Source: Scoparia ambigualis
Lineage: Eukaryota > Arthropoda > Insecta > Lepidoptera > Crambidae
Length of the DNA: 64,000 nt
Direction of reading: 5' to 3'
Assembly: GCA_963921215.1 (NCBI GenBank)
Contig: OY992519.1
Span: forward strand, 8,540,200-8,604,199
The notes under the pieces: generated by a model
What the model was told of the DNA's origin: nothing
The model's input: the letters and a program-made list of their open reading frames with translations, nothing else
Database searches by the model: none
Shown here: piece by piece, positions 43,210 to 52,459 of the stretch
Layout: each line of letters opens with the position of its first letter
Position numbering within the stretch: position 1 is the first letter of the stretch
Translations under genes and position numbers: made by a program

Positions 43210-44646
43210 TTAGTTTTTTTTATTTATTTCCGGATGACAATTTGGACAATTCAAAAATGTGTACTCTTTTAGCCCACATTTAAAACAAATCGGATAACGA
43301 TCTTGATTACATTGCCTGAGAGAATGACTGTCACAACGGCAACGTGGGCAAAATACATCTTTACCGTTAGACGCACTAGTGCTTGGTTTTGAATCGATTG
43401 TTGAAATAGGAATGTTTTTATTAGATGAGAAATTTTGAAAATTAGAATTATGAAATTTATCAGAATTATATTTATTATATTTATTTGGGTGATTAGAATT
43501 AAATTTATTAGATGTATTAAAATTCTTGTAAAAGAAATTTTTAGGCTCCTGTCTATTGTAGGCTAGGTCCGGCGCTAAAGTTGCAGAAGATATCTTTGGT
43601 GGTTCATGGAATTGCGATGAAAAACAGTGAATTCGTTCGTAGTTCAGACATAACTTTCTAAGCGTAGAAATGGAGTCAATACCCGTAACACAAGCTGCCA
43701 AAACAGTGGCATAGCAAGGGCGTATGTTATGTAATAAAATATCAAGCTTTTCTTGTTCTGAAATATGTTTTGATAACCGCGAAAAAAGTTCGGACATAAT
43801 CGCCAAATATACCACAATGTTTTCTAAATCACCCTGAGTTCTATTACGGATTTCCGTTAAAAGCCTATAATCATAGTCAAAAGGACTAAAATCCACAATC
43901 AACTGCTTAAGCAGTTCCTCCCAAGAATTAACAGAATCACGAATACTACGGTACCAGTGTAATGCATTACCGACAAAAATCTCCGATGCAAACATTAATA
44001 ATTTTTCTGAGGGTAGATTGCGAACAGTTTGGAATTCGTTTATTTTTTGAGCAAAGGCACGGACGCAGGTACTGCCGTCGAACTTTAACTTAGCCGAATC
44101 AGGTGCCTGCGCATGTTCACAACGGACCGAGACCACAGGTGATCCATCGATAAATGAAGATGACTGAGCACAGTTAGTGCGCTCGGATGCGGTATTCTGT
44201 ACTGAGTCCATATTTTGAAAATCTTTTAATTTATTAGATAAGACATCAAACTCCGTACTAATTGATTGAATCTTCCTAGAATAAGTTGTGTTAGAAGTAT
44301 ACATTCTTCTTATGCGGTGGTATATATGATTATGCAATGCTTCAGTTCGATTCATAAGATTATAATCATATTTCTCATATAAAGCGGTCACCCGTGTAGA
44401 TAGTTCTGTTAATGAAGGTAGAACTCCCTCACAATCTATGGCAGCGTCAATTCCCGATTCGCAAATATCCTCATTAGGTATTAATATTGAAAGCTTCGTT
44501 ATTTGCTTGCGTAATCCTAAAACATTCGCGGCAGGTTCATCGCCTCTAATTTGCACTTCGTATGTTAGCTCGTTTTTATTAAGTAAAAAATATTTAATAG
44601 GGTGAGTTCCCATCTCTTGAAATATAATTCTACAATAGGTATTCAA
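43210..44646 (-). CDS. Gypsy gag
   Basis: 478-residue structural polyprotein, intact. The N-terminal half is helical; the capsid-like middle contains LPSEKLLMFASEIFVGNALHWYRS, the retrotransposon-gag pattern. An Asn-rich linker precedes two zinc knuckles, CPRCRCDSHSLRQC and CFKCGLKEYTFLNC; in the second, the His is replaced by Tyr. The frame ends on the slippery heptamer. The first residues (MNTYCRIIFQEMGTHP) may belong to the leader, with the Met at position 12 as an alternative start. Confidence 0.88.
   Translation of the reverse strand: MNTYCRIIFQEMGTHPIKYFLLNKNELTYEVQIRGDEPAANVLGLRKQITKLSILIPNEDICESGIDAAIDCEGVLPSLTELSTRVTALYEKYDYNLMNRTEALHNHIYHRIRRMYTSNTTYSRKIQSISTEFDVLSNKLKDFQNMDSVQNTASERTNCAQSSSFIDGSPVVSVRCEHAQAPDSAKLKFDGSTCVRAFAQKINEFQTVRNLPSEKLLMFASEIFVGNALHWYRSIRDSVNSWEELLKQLIVDFSPFDYDYRLLTEIRNRTQGDLENIVVYLAIMSELFSRLSKHISEQEKLDILLHNIRPCYATVLAACVTGIDSISTLRKLCLNYERIHCFSSQFHEPPKISSATLAPDLAYNRQEPKNFFYKNFNTSNKFNSNHPNKYNKYNSDKFHNSNFQNFSSNKNIPISTIDSKPSTSASNGKDVFCPRCRCDSHSLRQCNQDRYPICFKCGLKEYTFLNCPNCHPEINKKN
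43213..43219 (-). promoter_or_regulatory. Gypsy gag-pol -1 frameshift site
   Basis: The gag frame ends AAT AAA AAA AAC TAA on the minus strand. A AAA AAC is in slippery phase with the stop next to it, and pol is open in the -1 frame from there through the first pol Met at 43184-43186. Confidence 0.7.
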
Positions 44647-45376
44647 AACAATAAAAATGATTAAAAGTAGTATTAATTATAGGCGTAAGCACTACAGCAA
44701 GCAGGCAACAGTTTAGATAAACAATCAATAAGCAAGGATCGACTAATCCAATTTATAATTTATATTAGTATTAGTGTACTATAACAATTGATTCGCAGTG
44801 TAGAAAGATACTACGTCAACAACAAAATTTATGTTGATTGTTTCCTTAGTAGATAATACCACGTATAAGTACTACCAACAACACGGCAACGTTCGTAAAT
44901 TACATACATAAGTAACTATATTGAGGCAATCACTACATATACAATTGGCATTTAGTGCTCTATATTTTAATTCGTACCTATGTTCTACGATTCGGTGATA
45001 TACCACTTTACTACACAACACTATTTAACTACTAGAATAAGCAAAAACAACAAAACACATTTCAGCTGCAAACCGTCACGTATTCACTTTATTTAAACCA
45101 GGTAGGTAGGTACAATTGTATGGTAAGTAGGTAGATATAACTCAATTTATCATAAATTGATCAGTTCGATTACATACGTAACAGTTAACAAAATTAATTA
45201 AAAATCAAAGCAGCATAAAATACAGGTTTAATAGAAGAATAAAAAAATGAAACGTACCAGTTTACTGCAGTAGTAGACACCTCCTCGTTTACAAATTGGT
45301 GAGCTGCCGAGTGCTGCTAGATGCTAGACTCACTACCACGACACGGAGACAAGACAACCACGTAAAAAGGCGCCAC
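44647..45376 (-). other. Gypsy leader between primer site and gag
   Basis: AT-rich untranslated leader of about 700 bases between the 5' LTR and gag. A TGGCGCC sequence at the LTR border (about 45370-45376) may be the primer-binding site. No gene seen. Confidence 0.5.
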
Positions 45377-46200
45377 TGTGGCCGGCTTGGGCCTGCCCTT
45401 CTCAGGCTCGTCAGGGGTGGGTCACAAAAAAAAGATTACAGACTTCTTCATAAAAATATATTGTCTTGCCTCCTAGCCGCGACAATGACGAGTTAGGGAG
45501 ATGAGTACACTGGCCTGACTAAGGAGTCCACCTCTGCAGCTTCCAGGTATCCGTTGAAGTTGCCCTTCCTTCGAAAGATGTAGGTTGGTGGGTAGGTGGA
45601 TTTCAATCGACGGGTTGAATTGCGTCACAATCTCTCGTCGGCGGCTTCTTTATACCGCCAATTCCGTAAGGGGGATCCTGAAATCACCAGTCCACGTATT
45701 AAGGAGGGCACTATTAAGGGGGACAAATTTGTAGACTCCCTAAGTCTAACCAGTAACCTCTAGGATTTAAAACACTAGGCAAAGCAGCACCAAGCACAAT
45801 ATAATAATTACTTAACTAAAATTACAATGCTGCACTAAAGGCTTTTTATAAAACTATGAGAACTCACCTCAGCGGGATCGAATCTAATTTATTATATTAT
45901 TTAGATATCACTCGTACGTAACAGTTGTAACGGCAGAGAGCACAAAATTTGACACGGGCTTCGCGTAAGAATGCAGTAAGCAGTATGGCTGGCGAGTGAA
46001 TCCGAACAAAGACGATGATTAACGAAGGCCGCGACCGCCGTAGGGATGCACAAGCGTCTTGTCGCGAATAATAACTCGTTTCGACAATACCTTACTTTGA
46101 AGGTTCCGTATCTAATTTTATTACATTTTTTAACTAATTTTATTAGATTAAATACTTATATAAAAATCTACTTTACGTGCATTTAAAATGCAACGTTACA
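45377..46200 (-). repeat. Gypsy 5' LTR
   Basis: About 824 bp on the minus strand, starting TGTAACGTTGCATTTTAAATG and ending GGCCACA before GTGGCGCC. Matches the 3' LTR at about 99%. Directly next to it, at 46201, the leader of a LINE begins. Confidence 0.85.
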
Positions 46201-46559
46201 ACAATACTAGTCGTCGCGCGCTCGCCTACGGTATAGCTGCACTTCGAATCGCGCTCCGTATTATCACATCCGAAAAATATTTAAAGTGCGTTTTATGCGT
46301 TAAAAGTAGTATTGGTTCATTAAGAAACTCAACACCTAAATAGTGCTACAAAAAGTTTCGTTATATTCTTACGGGCTCCGGAGATATAAGGAATAATATA
46401 CCACGAGGAAGCTAATTTACCAATTGCAGCCCTGACCTACCTCACATTAGATAGCTACAAACGTGCACCGTGCCGATATCGCCGCTGCGCCCGAGTCGAG
46501 CCGAACTTTTGCGGAAGGACACGATCGTGCCGAACGTGAGTGATACATTTCACCTAATA
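46201..46559 (+). other. LINE 5' leader
   Basis: GC-rich start (CGTCGCGCGCTCGCCTACGG) and then mixed sequence leading to the ORF1 ATG at 46560. Probably carries the internal promoter usual for such elements. No gene seen. Confidence 0.45.
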
Positions 46560-47468
46560 ATGAGCTTACAAAGAACACCGCCACAGACAACGTTGACGGG
46601 AGAAAGCGGAAGCGGCGGCGGATCAACACCGAACTTAACAACTTTCGATTATGACTCAACCGTTAATATTAATACGAGAAAACGTAAAGACCGCTTGGAA
46701 CAGGAAGAATATAAGAACGATTTTGAAAGTTTTCGGTCTGAGATTATGCTATTTTTTAAAGAATTTGCCGCAACTCAAAACTCAAACTTATCTATTATCA
46801 GAGAGGAAATAGCTGAAATAAGAGACGAAATGAAGACTATCAAATCAATGACAGAAAACTATGCTCAACAATTAGAACTGGTAAAGGAGGATATTAAAAA
46901 TATTAAAAGCGATTGCACAACGACACAGGAAAAAATGAAAACTTTAGAAAAAGAGATATCTCAAATAAAATCTACGGATTGTTCCGACAGCTCAACCAGT
47001 AAATCGACACTCCCTTGCCAAGAACATCTCATCCTAGAACTCCAAGAACGTTCTGAACGCGCGAAGAACCTTGTAGTTACAGGCATTTCCGAAATAAACG
47101 ACAAAAACTACAATACTCGGAGTAATCACGACATTGAAGAGTTTATGAAATTAGTCACGTTGGTACTTCCAGATTGTCCAAAGCCGAGCAAATCGATGCG
47201 TCTGGGCAAATATATTCCGGGAAAGGACCGGCCCTTGAAAATCTGTTTTGATGATGACGTCACTCCCAAACTTTTACTCAAAAACAAGGTGAAATTCCCA
47301 GAGAATATTAGAATTTACTATGATCAAACTCTAGCGCAAAAAAACCATCTTCAAACCATCAAAAGCGAGTTAAAAAAACGTCTTGAAAACGGTGAAACAG
47401 ATTTGAGTATTAAATATATAAAAGGAATACCCCGAATCGTTAAGGACAAAATCAATAAAAAAAACTGA
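46560..47468 (+). CDS. LINE ORF1, nucleic-acid-binding protein
   Basis: The ATG at 46560 gives about 302 residues. I chose it over the upstream in-frame codon at 46470 because the protein becomes typical there (MSLQRTPPQTTLTGES). A Ser/Gly-rich start, an acidic coiled coil (FKEFAATQ...EEIAEIRDEMKTIKSM...LVKEDIKNIK) and an RRM-like C-terminal half (RAKNLVVTGISEIN...) match LINE ORF1 proteins that bind RNA and trimerise. It ends AAA AAC TGA on a slippery heptamer at 47459-47465. Confidence 0.8.
   Translation: MSLQRTPPQTTLTGESGSGGGSTPNLTTFDYDSTVNINTRKRKDRLEQEEYKNDFESFRSEIMLFFKEFAATQNSNLSIIREEIAEIRDEMKTIKSMTENYAQQLELVKEDIKNIKSDCTTTQEKMKTLEKEISQIKSTDCSDSSTSKSTLPCQEHLILELQERSERAKNLVVTGISEINDKNYNTRSNHDIEEFMKLVTLVLPDCPKPSKSMRLGKYIPGKDRPLKICFDDDVTPKLLLKNKVKFPENIRIYYDQTLAQKNHLQTIKSELKKRLENGETDLSIKYIKGIPRIVKDKINKKN
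47459..47465 (+). promoter_or_regulatory. LINE ORF1/ORF2 predicted -1 frameshift site
   Basis: ORF1 ends AAT AAA AAA AAC TGA; the -1 frame is open from here through ORF2. A GC-rich hairpin-forming sequence (CTTGCGGCCGCACAAGGCC) begins about five bases after the heptamer, at the right distance to stimulate a shift. Confidence 0.6.
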
Positions 47469-50368
47469 ATCTTGCGGCCGCACAAGGCCACTTAAATACA
47501 CCTAAGTTATGTCATCATTTAATTAAAAAATATGAGGATCTGCCGCTCGTATCTTCGTCACTCCGAATTTTTTATACAAATCTACGTAGTATTCGAAATA
47601 AGGACAAAATCGATGAAATAAAGTGTATATTGAAGGCGATACCAAAGACTATTCACCTCTTAGTATTTACAGAAACGTGGATCGTCTCTGAAGAAGATGC
47701 TAAGCTGTACCAAATTTCGAACTATACACATATATATAACTACAGGAAGAATATTAAAGGAGGTGGCGTTTCTATTTATATTCATAACACGATACAATTC
47801 AATATAACAGAAGATCTCATCGATAGCGGGAATCACTATTTATGGATAAATATAAGAAAATTGTCACTTAACATTGGAGTTATATACAAGCCTGATGGAG
47901 ATTCTGAAATCAACAAATTCCTAGATATCTACTCAGCCCAATTAGAACAGCGGAAGAGAGCTATAGTCTGTGGCGATTTTAATATTGATCTGCTGAGAAG
48001 TGATAGATACGTTCTTGAATACCTAGATAGGGTAAAGGAAAGTGGATACGACATTCTGAATAAAATTGACCCCATGTACTGCACGCGTGAAACTAGCACA
48101 ACTAAGACAATAATAGACCATGTGAGTACAAACATAGACAACCATTCTTTCAGTCTGTCGATCATAGAGTCATCCATATCAGACCACAAACAACTGTTCC
48201 TTGAAATTGGCAAGTTGACCCCCGTATTAAATAAAAGAGTTCAATATGCAGCTCTGGATTATGAAAAGCTGTACGAAAATTCATTAAAATCACTAGATAG
48301 TGTTAAAGATGGCTATAGTAGTTTAGAAAAACATATATTAGAAAACATCAAACTTGCCAAAGTAATGAAGACTAAAGTACTGAATCCACCACAAAAAGAC
48401 TGGATCAACAAGGATATTCTTAATAAAATTAACATAAGGAATCACCTATGGGAGGAAACTAAAAGAAATCCTACGGACGAAAATACTAAAAAGTTATTTG
48501 AAAATGAGCGAAACAGAGTACAAAATATGATCAAGAATACAAAGAAAAATTACTACCACGGATTATTCCACGAAACATATAACAATCCCAAAAAAATGTG
48601 GGAACTTATTAATAGCCTTGCAGTGAATAAAGTTAAAAATAGCTGTGCTCCCCCAAATTTAATATGGAATTCTAATTTGGTAACTGATGGAAATGAAATT
48701 TGCAAGTTATTTAACTCTTTTTTCTCGTCAATCGGCGCGGACCTAGCTAATAAAATACCGCGTGATTATCACACAAACACAGAAAATATTTTAATGTATG
48801 GTCATAACTACTCTCATAACGTAACTTTAAATGAACTTAAACCTTGCAGTGCAGACGAAGTAAAAATTATTATTGATAACTTAGATACCAATGCGAGTAC
48901 TGGAATAGATGGAATATCCACTAAAGCAATTAAATGCGTAAAAGAACTTATTATTGGAAAATTGGTTAATTCAATTAATCAATGTTTTAAAGCCGGTGTT
49001 TTCCCGGACTCACTTAAGGTGGCTAAAGTCAGTCCTATTTATAAAGCTGGTTCTAGAAGTGATCCGAGTAATTATAGACCGATATCGGTGTTGCCCGTTA
49101 TATCGAAAATATTTGAAAGACTTTTGTATAATCAACTAAACGATCATCTTACTCAAAAACAATTTCTAATTGACGAACAATACGGCTTTCGTCCTAAATC
49201 TAGTACTCTTACATCTGCCATAGATCTTGTCACCAAAATTAAAACTCAAGTAGACAAAAAGGACATTGCTTTAGGTATATTCATTGACTTGAAAAAAGCC
49301 TTTGATACCGTCAGTCACCAAAAGTTGCTTCTAAAGCTGAATGACACAGGAGTCAATGGCTCAGCTCTGAACGTATTTAAGTCGTATCTACGCAACAGAC
49401 ATCAAATTGTTAAAATTGAAAATTTTATAAGTAACTCTCAAGATATTACATTTGGTATACCTCAAGGATCCATACTGGGCCCCCTGCTTTTTTTAGTGTA
49501 TGTGAATAACATAAAAACAATTGGATTGACTGGACGTCTCACATTATACGCTGACGATACGTGCTTATTCTACTTCGGCCAGTCAATTCACAAAATTATC
49601 GCTGACGCTCAAAAGGACTTGGACCTGCTCAATGAATGGTTGTTAATGAATTTGCTAACTATCAACACGTCAAAGACATCATACATGATCCTAGCGGCTA
49701 AAAATAAAGTGATTCCTGAATTTGAACCCTTAAGAATAAATAATGAATTAATAAATAGATCTTATCAGGAAAAGTACCTAGGATTACTTATTGACGATAA
49801 ATTAACGTGGAGACCGCACATTGAGCGTGTCCAATCCAAACTAACATCCTTACTAGGAGCACTACGGAAGGTAGCCCATTGTATCCCAAAAACGGTTAAA
49901 CCAATCATTTACAACACCCTAGTCAAATCACACTTGGAGTACCTTATTGAAGTTTGGGGATCTGCTGCACCATCCAACTTAAACTCTTTACAGAGAACTC
50001 AAAATAAAATAATAAAAGTATTATACCATTATCCGTTCCGTACCGCCACAAAACAATTATATAATAGAACTAAATTATTTAATCTTAATCAAATTTACAC
50101 ATATAACACATGTATTTTAATTAAAAAGATCTTATCTAAAACTATTAAATCAAATTTAGATTTCAATGTAAAATCCAATAAACATAATTTGCGAAAACAA
50201 AATAAATTAAAACTAATTACTCCGAGAACGAATTACGGTAAAAAGACCATATTGTTTGAAGGAGTACAGCTATACAACAACTTACCAGAAAGCATTAAAG
50301 AATGTAAAAGCGTAGAAAGCTTTAAGAGCAAGTTAAAGATGTATATAGCACCGAGCTCCGACGACTAA
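47465..50368 (+). CDS. LINE ORF2, endonuclease and reverse transcriptase
   Basis: Open from the ORF1 stop, with the start (no early ATG) reached by frameshift or reinitiation. The APE-type endonuclease has FYTNLRSIRNK (about 47575), FTETWI, CGDFNIDLL (about 47970) and SDHK (about 48178). The RT has YRPISVLPVISKIFERL (about 49075), GIPQGSILGPLLFLVYVNN and the catalytic YADDTCLFY (about 49549). It ends with a C-terminal domain of unknown fold. Residues are intact, so this copy may be competent. Its type is Jockey/CR1-like. Confidence 0.88.
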   Translation: MNLAAAQGHLNTPKLCHHLIKKYEDLPLVSSSLRIFYTNLRSIRNKDKIDEIKCILKAIPKTIHLLVFTETWIVSEEDAKLYQISNYTHIYNYRKNIKGGGVSIYIHNTIQFNITEDLIDSGNHYLWINIRKLSLNIGVIYKPDGDSEINKFLDIYSAQLEQRKRAIVCGDFNIDLLRSDRYVLEYLDRVKESGYDILNKIDPMYCTRETSTTKTIIDHVSTNIDNHSFSLSIIESSISDHKQLFLEIGKLTPVLNKRVQYAALDYEKLYENSLKSLDSVKDGYSSLEKHILENIKLAKVMKTKVLNPPQKDWINKDILNKINIRNHLWEETKRNPTDENTKKLFENERNRVQNMIKNTKKNYYHGLFHETYNNPKKMWELINSLAVNKVKNSCAPPNLIWNSNLVTDGNEICKLFNSFFSSIGADLANKIPRDYHTNTENILMYGHNYSHNVTLNELKPCSADEVKIIIDNLDTNASTGIDGISTKAIKCVKELIIGKLVNSINQCFKAGVFPDSLKVAKVSPIYKAGSRSDPSNYRPISVLPVISKIFERLLYNQLNDHLTQKQFLIDEQYGFRPKSSTLTSAIDLVTKIKTQVDKKDIALGIFIDLKKAFDTVSHQKLLLKLNDTGVNGSALNVFKSYLRNRHQIVKIENFISNSQDITFGIPQGSILGPLLFLVYVNNIKTIGLTGRLTLYADDTCLFYFGQSIHKIIADAQKDLDLLNEWLLMNLLTINTSKTSYMILAAKNKVIPEFEPLRINNELINRSYQEKYLGLLIDDKLTWRPHIERVQSKLTSLLGALRKVAHCIPKTVKPIIYNTLVKSHLEYLIEVWGSAAPSNLNSLQRTQNKIIKVLYHYPFRTATKQLYNRTKLFNLNQIYTYNTCILIKKILSKTIKSNLDFNVKSNKHNLRKQNKLKLITPRTNYGKKTILFEGVQLYNNLPESIKECKSVESFKSKLKMYIAPSSDD

Positions 50369-50464
50369 CGAATAAGTATTGTATAAACTACTACATTTTA
50401 TCTCATTTTAAGTGAAATGTAAATTTCTTATGAGAATAAATTCTTTAAACCTAAACCTATACTA

Positions 50465-51850
50465 AAAATACTAATAATAAAATGACTGGTTGTCTAACAG
50501 TCGAGGAACTTTCCAATGCATTTAACTTAATATGTTATATAGCTCAACAAGAAACATTTTTGAATGAATATGATTGTTTGAGTAAAAGTAAACCACTAAA
50601 CTCTAAATGTAGAATTATTGCCTTATCACCTTATTTAGATCAGTCCGATAATTTAATTAGAGTAGGAGGAAGAATAGATGCTTCCGTCTATTCTTATCAA
50701 AAACGCCATCCTATACTTCTCGACTCAGGTAATTATTTAGCAAAGCTTATTTTTCAATTTGAGCATATAAACAATTTGCATGCAGGTCCACAACTTTTGT
50801 TAGCTATAATCAGAGAAACAGTGTGGCCGCTTAGCGGTAGACGCCTTGCCCGACGTACAGTAAATAACTGTGTGCTATGCCGCCGCGCTCAAGGTAAGAC
50901 ACTATACCCTAAAATGGGAAACCTACCTACACAACGCATTAGTCCAGATTTCCCTTTTAAATCTGTAGGTATTGACTACGCTGGGCCGTTCTTTATTCTA
51001 AATCGCAAAGGCCGTGGCGCTTAAACAATAAAATGCTACATATGTATTTTTGTATGCTTAAGGTACAAATGTTTACACCTAGAAGCCGTGAGTGACCTTT
51101 CTAAAGAGGCATTCATTATGACATTGAGAAGGTTTACTTCTCGCCGTGGCAAGCAGGTGGAACTCTTTTCCGACAATGGACGCATTTTTACATCAGCAGC
51201 CAAGGAACGAAATTTATTCCTTAAAAACAATTCTGAGTCTTTGTCTGAGTTTGCAACTCAAGAAAATTTTAAATTCGTTTTTATTCCGACTTACGCACCT
51301 CACTTCGGCGGTATTTGGGAATCCGGTGTAAAATCGGCGAAATACCATATAAAACGCGTAATGGGTAATACACACCTCACCTTTGAGGAATGAAGTACTC
51401 TATTTTCACAAGTGGAATGTATTTTAAATAGCCGACCATTATGTCCTCTTTCCTCGTCACCCGACGATTTTCAATACCCCCAGGGCACTTTCTGATAGGA
51501 AGGCCACTGAATGCGCTACCTGCACCTACTCTGGAAACCAAAAAGGAACATAGCCTCTCCCGCTACGCGCGCTTAGAACAAATACGATAGAACTGGCAGC
51601 GAGAATACATGTCAGAACTTCAACTCAAAACCAAATGGAAGCAAAACACTAGAAGCTTGAAAATCGGAGATTTGGCGCTACTTTATGAAGATTGACTTCC
51701 ACCACTTTGTTGGCGCGTTGGACATGTCACTAAACTGTTCCCTGGACCAGACAACGTAGCCCGTGTTGCTGACGTAACCACCATTATTGTTCCCGACGGG
51801 TGTAGTCGCCGAACAGTTTAGCCGTTGTGCTTCGATGTGGACTGTAGGTT
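50465..51850 (+). pseudogene. BEL-2 pol, integrase half
   Basis: Continues BEL-2 after the nested insertions: linker (MTGCLTVEELSNAFNLI), the zinc region (H-H-CVLCRRA near 50870), IDYAGPFF with the first catalytic Asp, FSDNGRIFTS with the second, and GGIWESGVKSAK with the Glu near 51320. A frameshift near 51025-51065, a TGA at 51391-51393 and several more stops to 51850 make it a pseudogene. The end is recognised only by fading similarity. Confidence 0.8.
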
Positions 51851-52459
51851 CTTCAATAAAAACTCGGTTTTTGATTAGTGCTTCTTTATTCTTTTAGGTG
51901 GGGTCCGGAGAGCTTACAAATTCTGCTCTGACCGGCCGTGACTTAAACACATAATGGGTTGGCAACTAGCAGCCTTGTGGGACAGCTACCGGCTCATGTG
52001 GGCAGTTTTACATTTTACCATAACTAACTACCCACATGAACCGTCGTAATTTGTGCAGCTGTCCCTTTCGTTCGGACCTCTCTTTTTATCTTAAATTTGT
52101 TACCTACCCTACGGTATCACTCGTAATCTGGATACCTTACATATATTTATTTTCCTAGTAACATTGATATTCCTAACAATAGAAACCTATAATTACGAAA
52201 GCTAATCTCTTACTTTCCTAACTTTAATTACCTTAGAGAGGCGTAAGGCCCTAGGCACGTATACTTAGCCCTTACCTTTGTCAAAACCATTACCTGTTTA
52301 ATAACTTTTAAGTTTTGTTTAAATAAAACTCAAAAAATGAATTATTTATTATCAAAAAACCTTTACACATATGAGACTTAATCTACTTATGCAAATACAC
52401 ATACCTAAATTTAGCCGTATTATATCTAACTATATAATATTATAAAGTCGAGACTTCTG
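51851..52459. other. BEL-2/BEL-3 junction, no gene
   Basis: AT-rich segment with a hairpin at 51979-52065. It could hold the BEL-3 3' LTR on the minus strand, but there is no second LTR copy to define it. No BEL-2 3' LTR is recognisable. Confidence 0.4.
51979..52065. repeat. 87-bp imperfect palindrome
   Basis: GGGACAGCTACCGGCTCATG... at the left pairs with ...ACATGAACCGTCG...AGCTGTCCC at the right. The inner arms (CATGTGGGCAGTT against AACTACCCACATG) continue the stem around a short AT loop. Confidence 0.6.

Larger units (their letters stand above)
39096..46200 (-). mobile_element. Ty3/Gypsy LTR retrotransposon
   Basis: Minus-strand element flanked by direct LTRs (39096-39903 and 45377-46200) with gag, then protease, RT, RNase H and integrase in Gypsy order. 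A GCGGCGGGG polypurine tract lies at about 39906-39916 and a TGGCGCC primer-binding-like site at about 45370-45376. The LTRs are about 99% identical, so it inserted recently. The bases flanking the two LTRs do not match, so no target duplication is visible, perhaps because the right side adjoins a LINE. Confidence 0.9.
46201..50460 (+). mobile_element. Near-complete LINE (Jockey/CR1-like)
   Basis: A 360-base leader, ORF1, ORF2 and a 3' tail ending in AAACCTAAACCTATACTAAAA. Both ORFs are open, so it is a candidate for recent activity. It sits inside BEL-2 next to the Gypsy element. I could not decide which of the two inserted first, because their shared border shows no clear target duplication. 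Confidence 0.85.
34270..51850 (+). mobile_element. BEL-2, split BEL/Pao retrotransposon
   Basis: The element runs 34270 to about 39090, is interrupted by a Gypsy element and a LINE, and resumes at about 50465 to about 51850. The two halves of pol join logically: RNase H and linker before the insertion, linker and integrase after it. Coding sequence is badly decayed on both sides. Confidence 0.8.
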
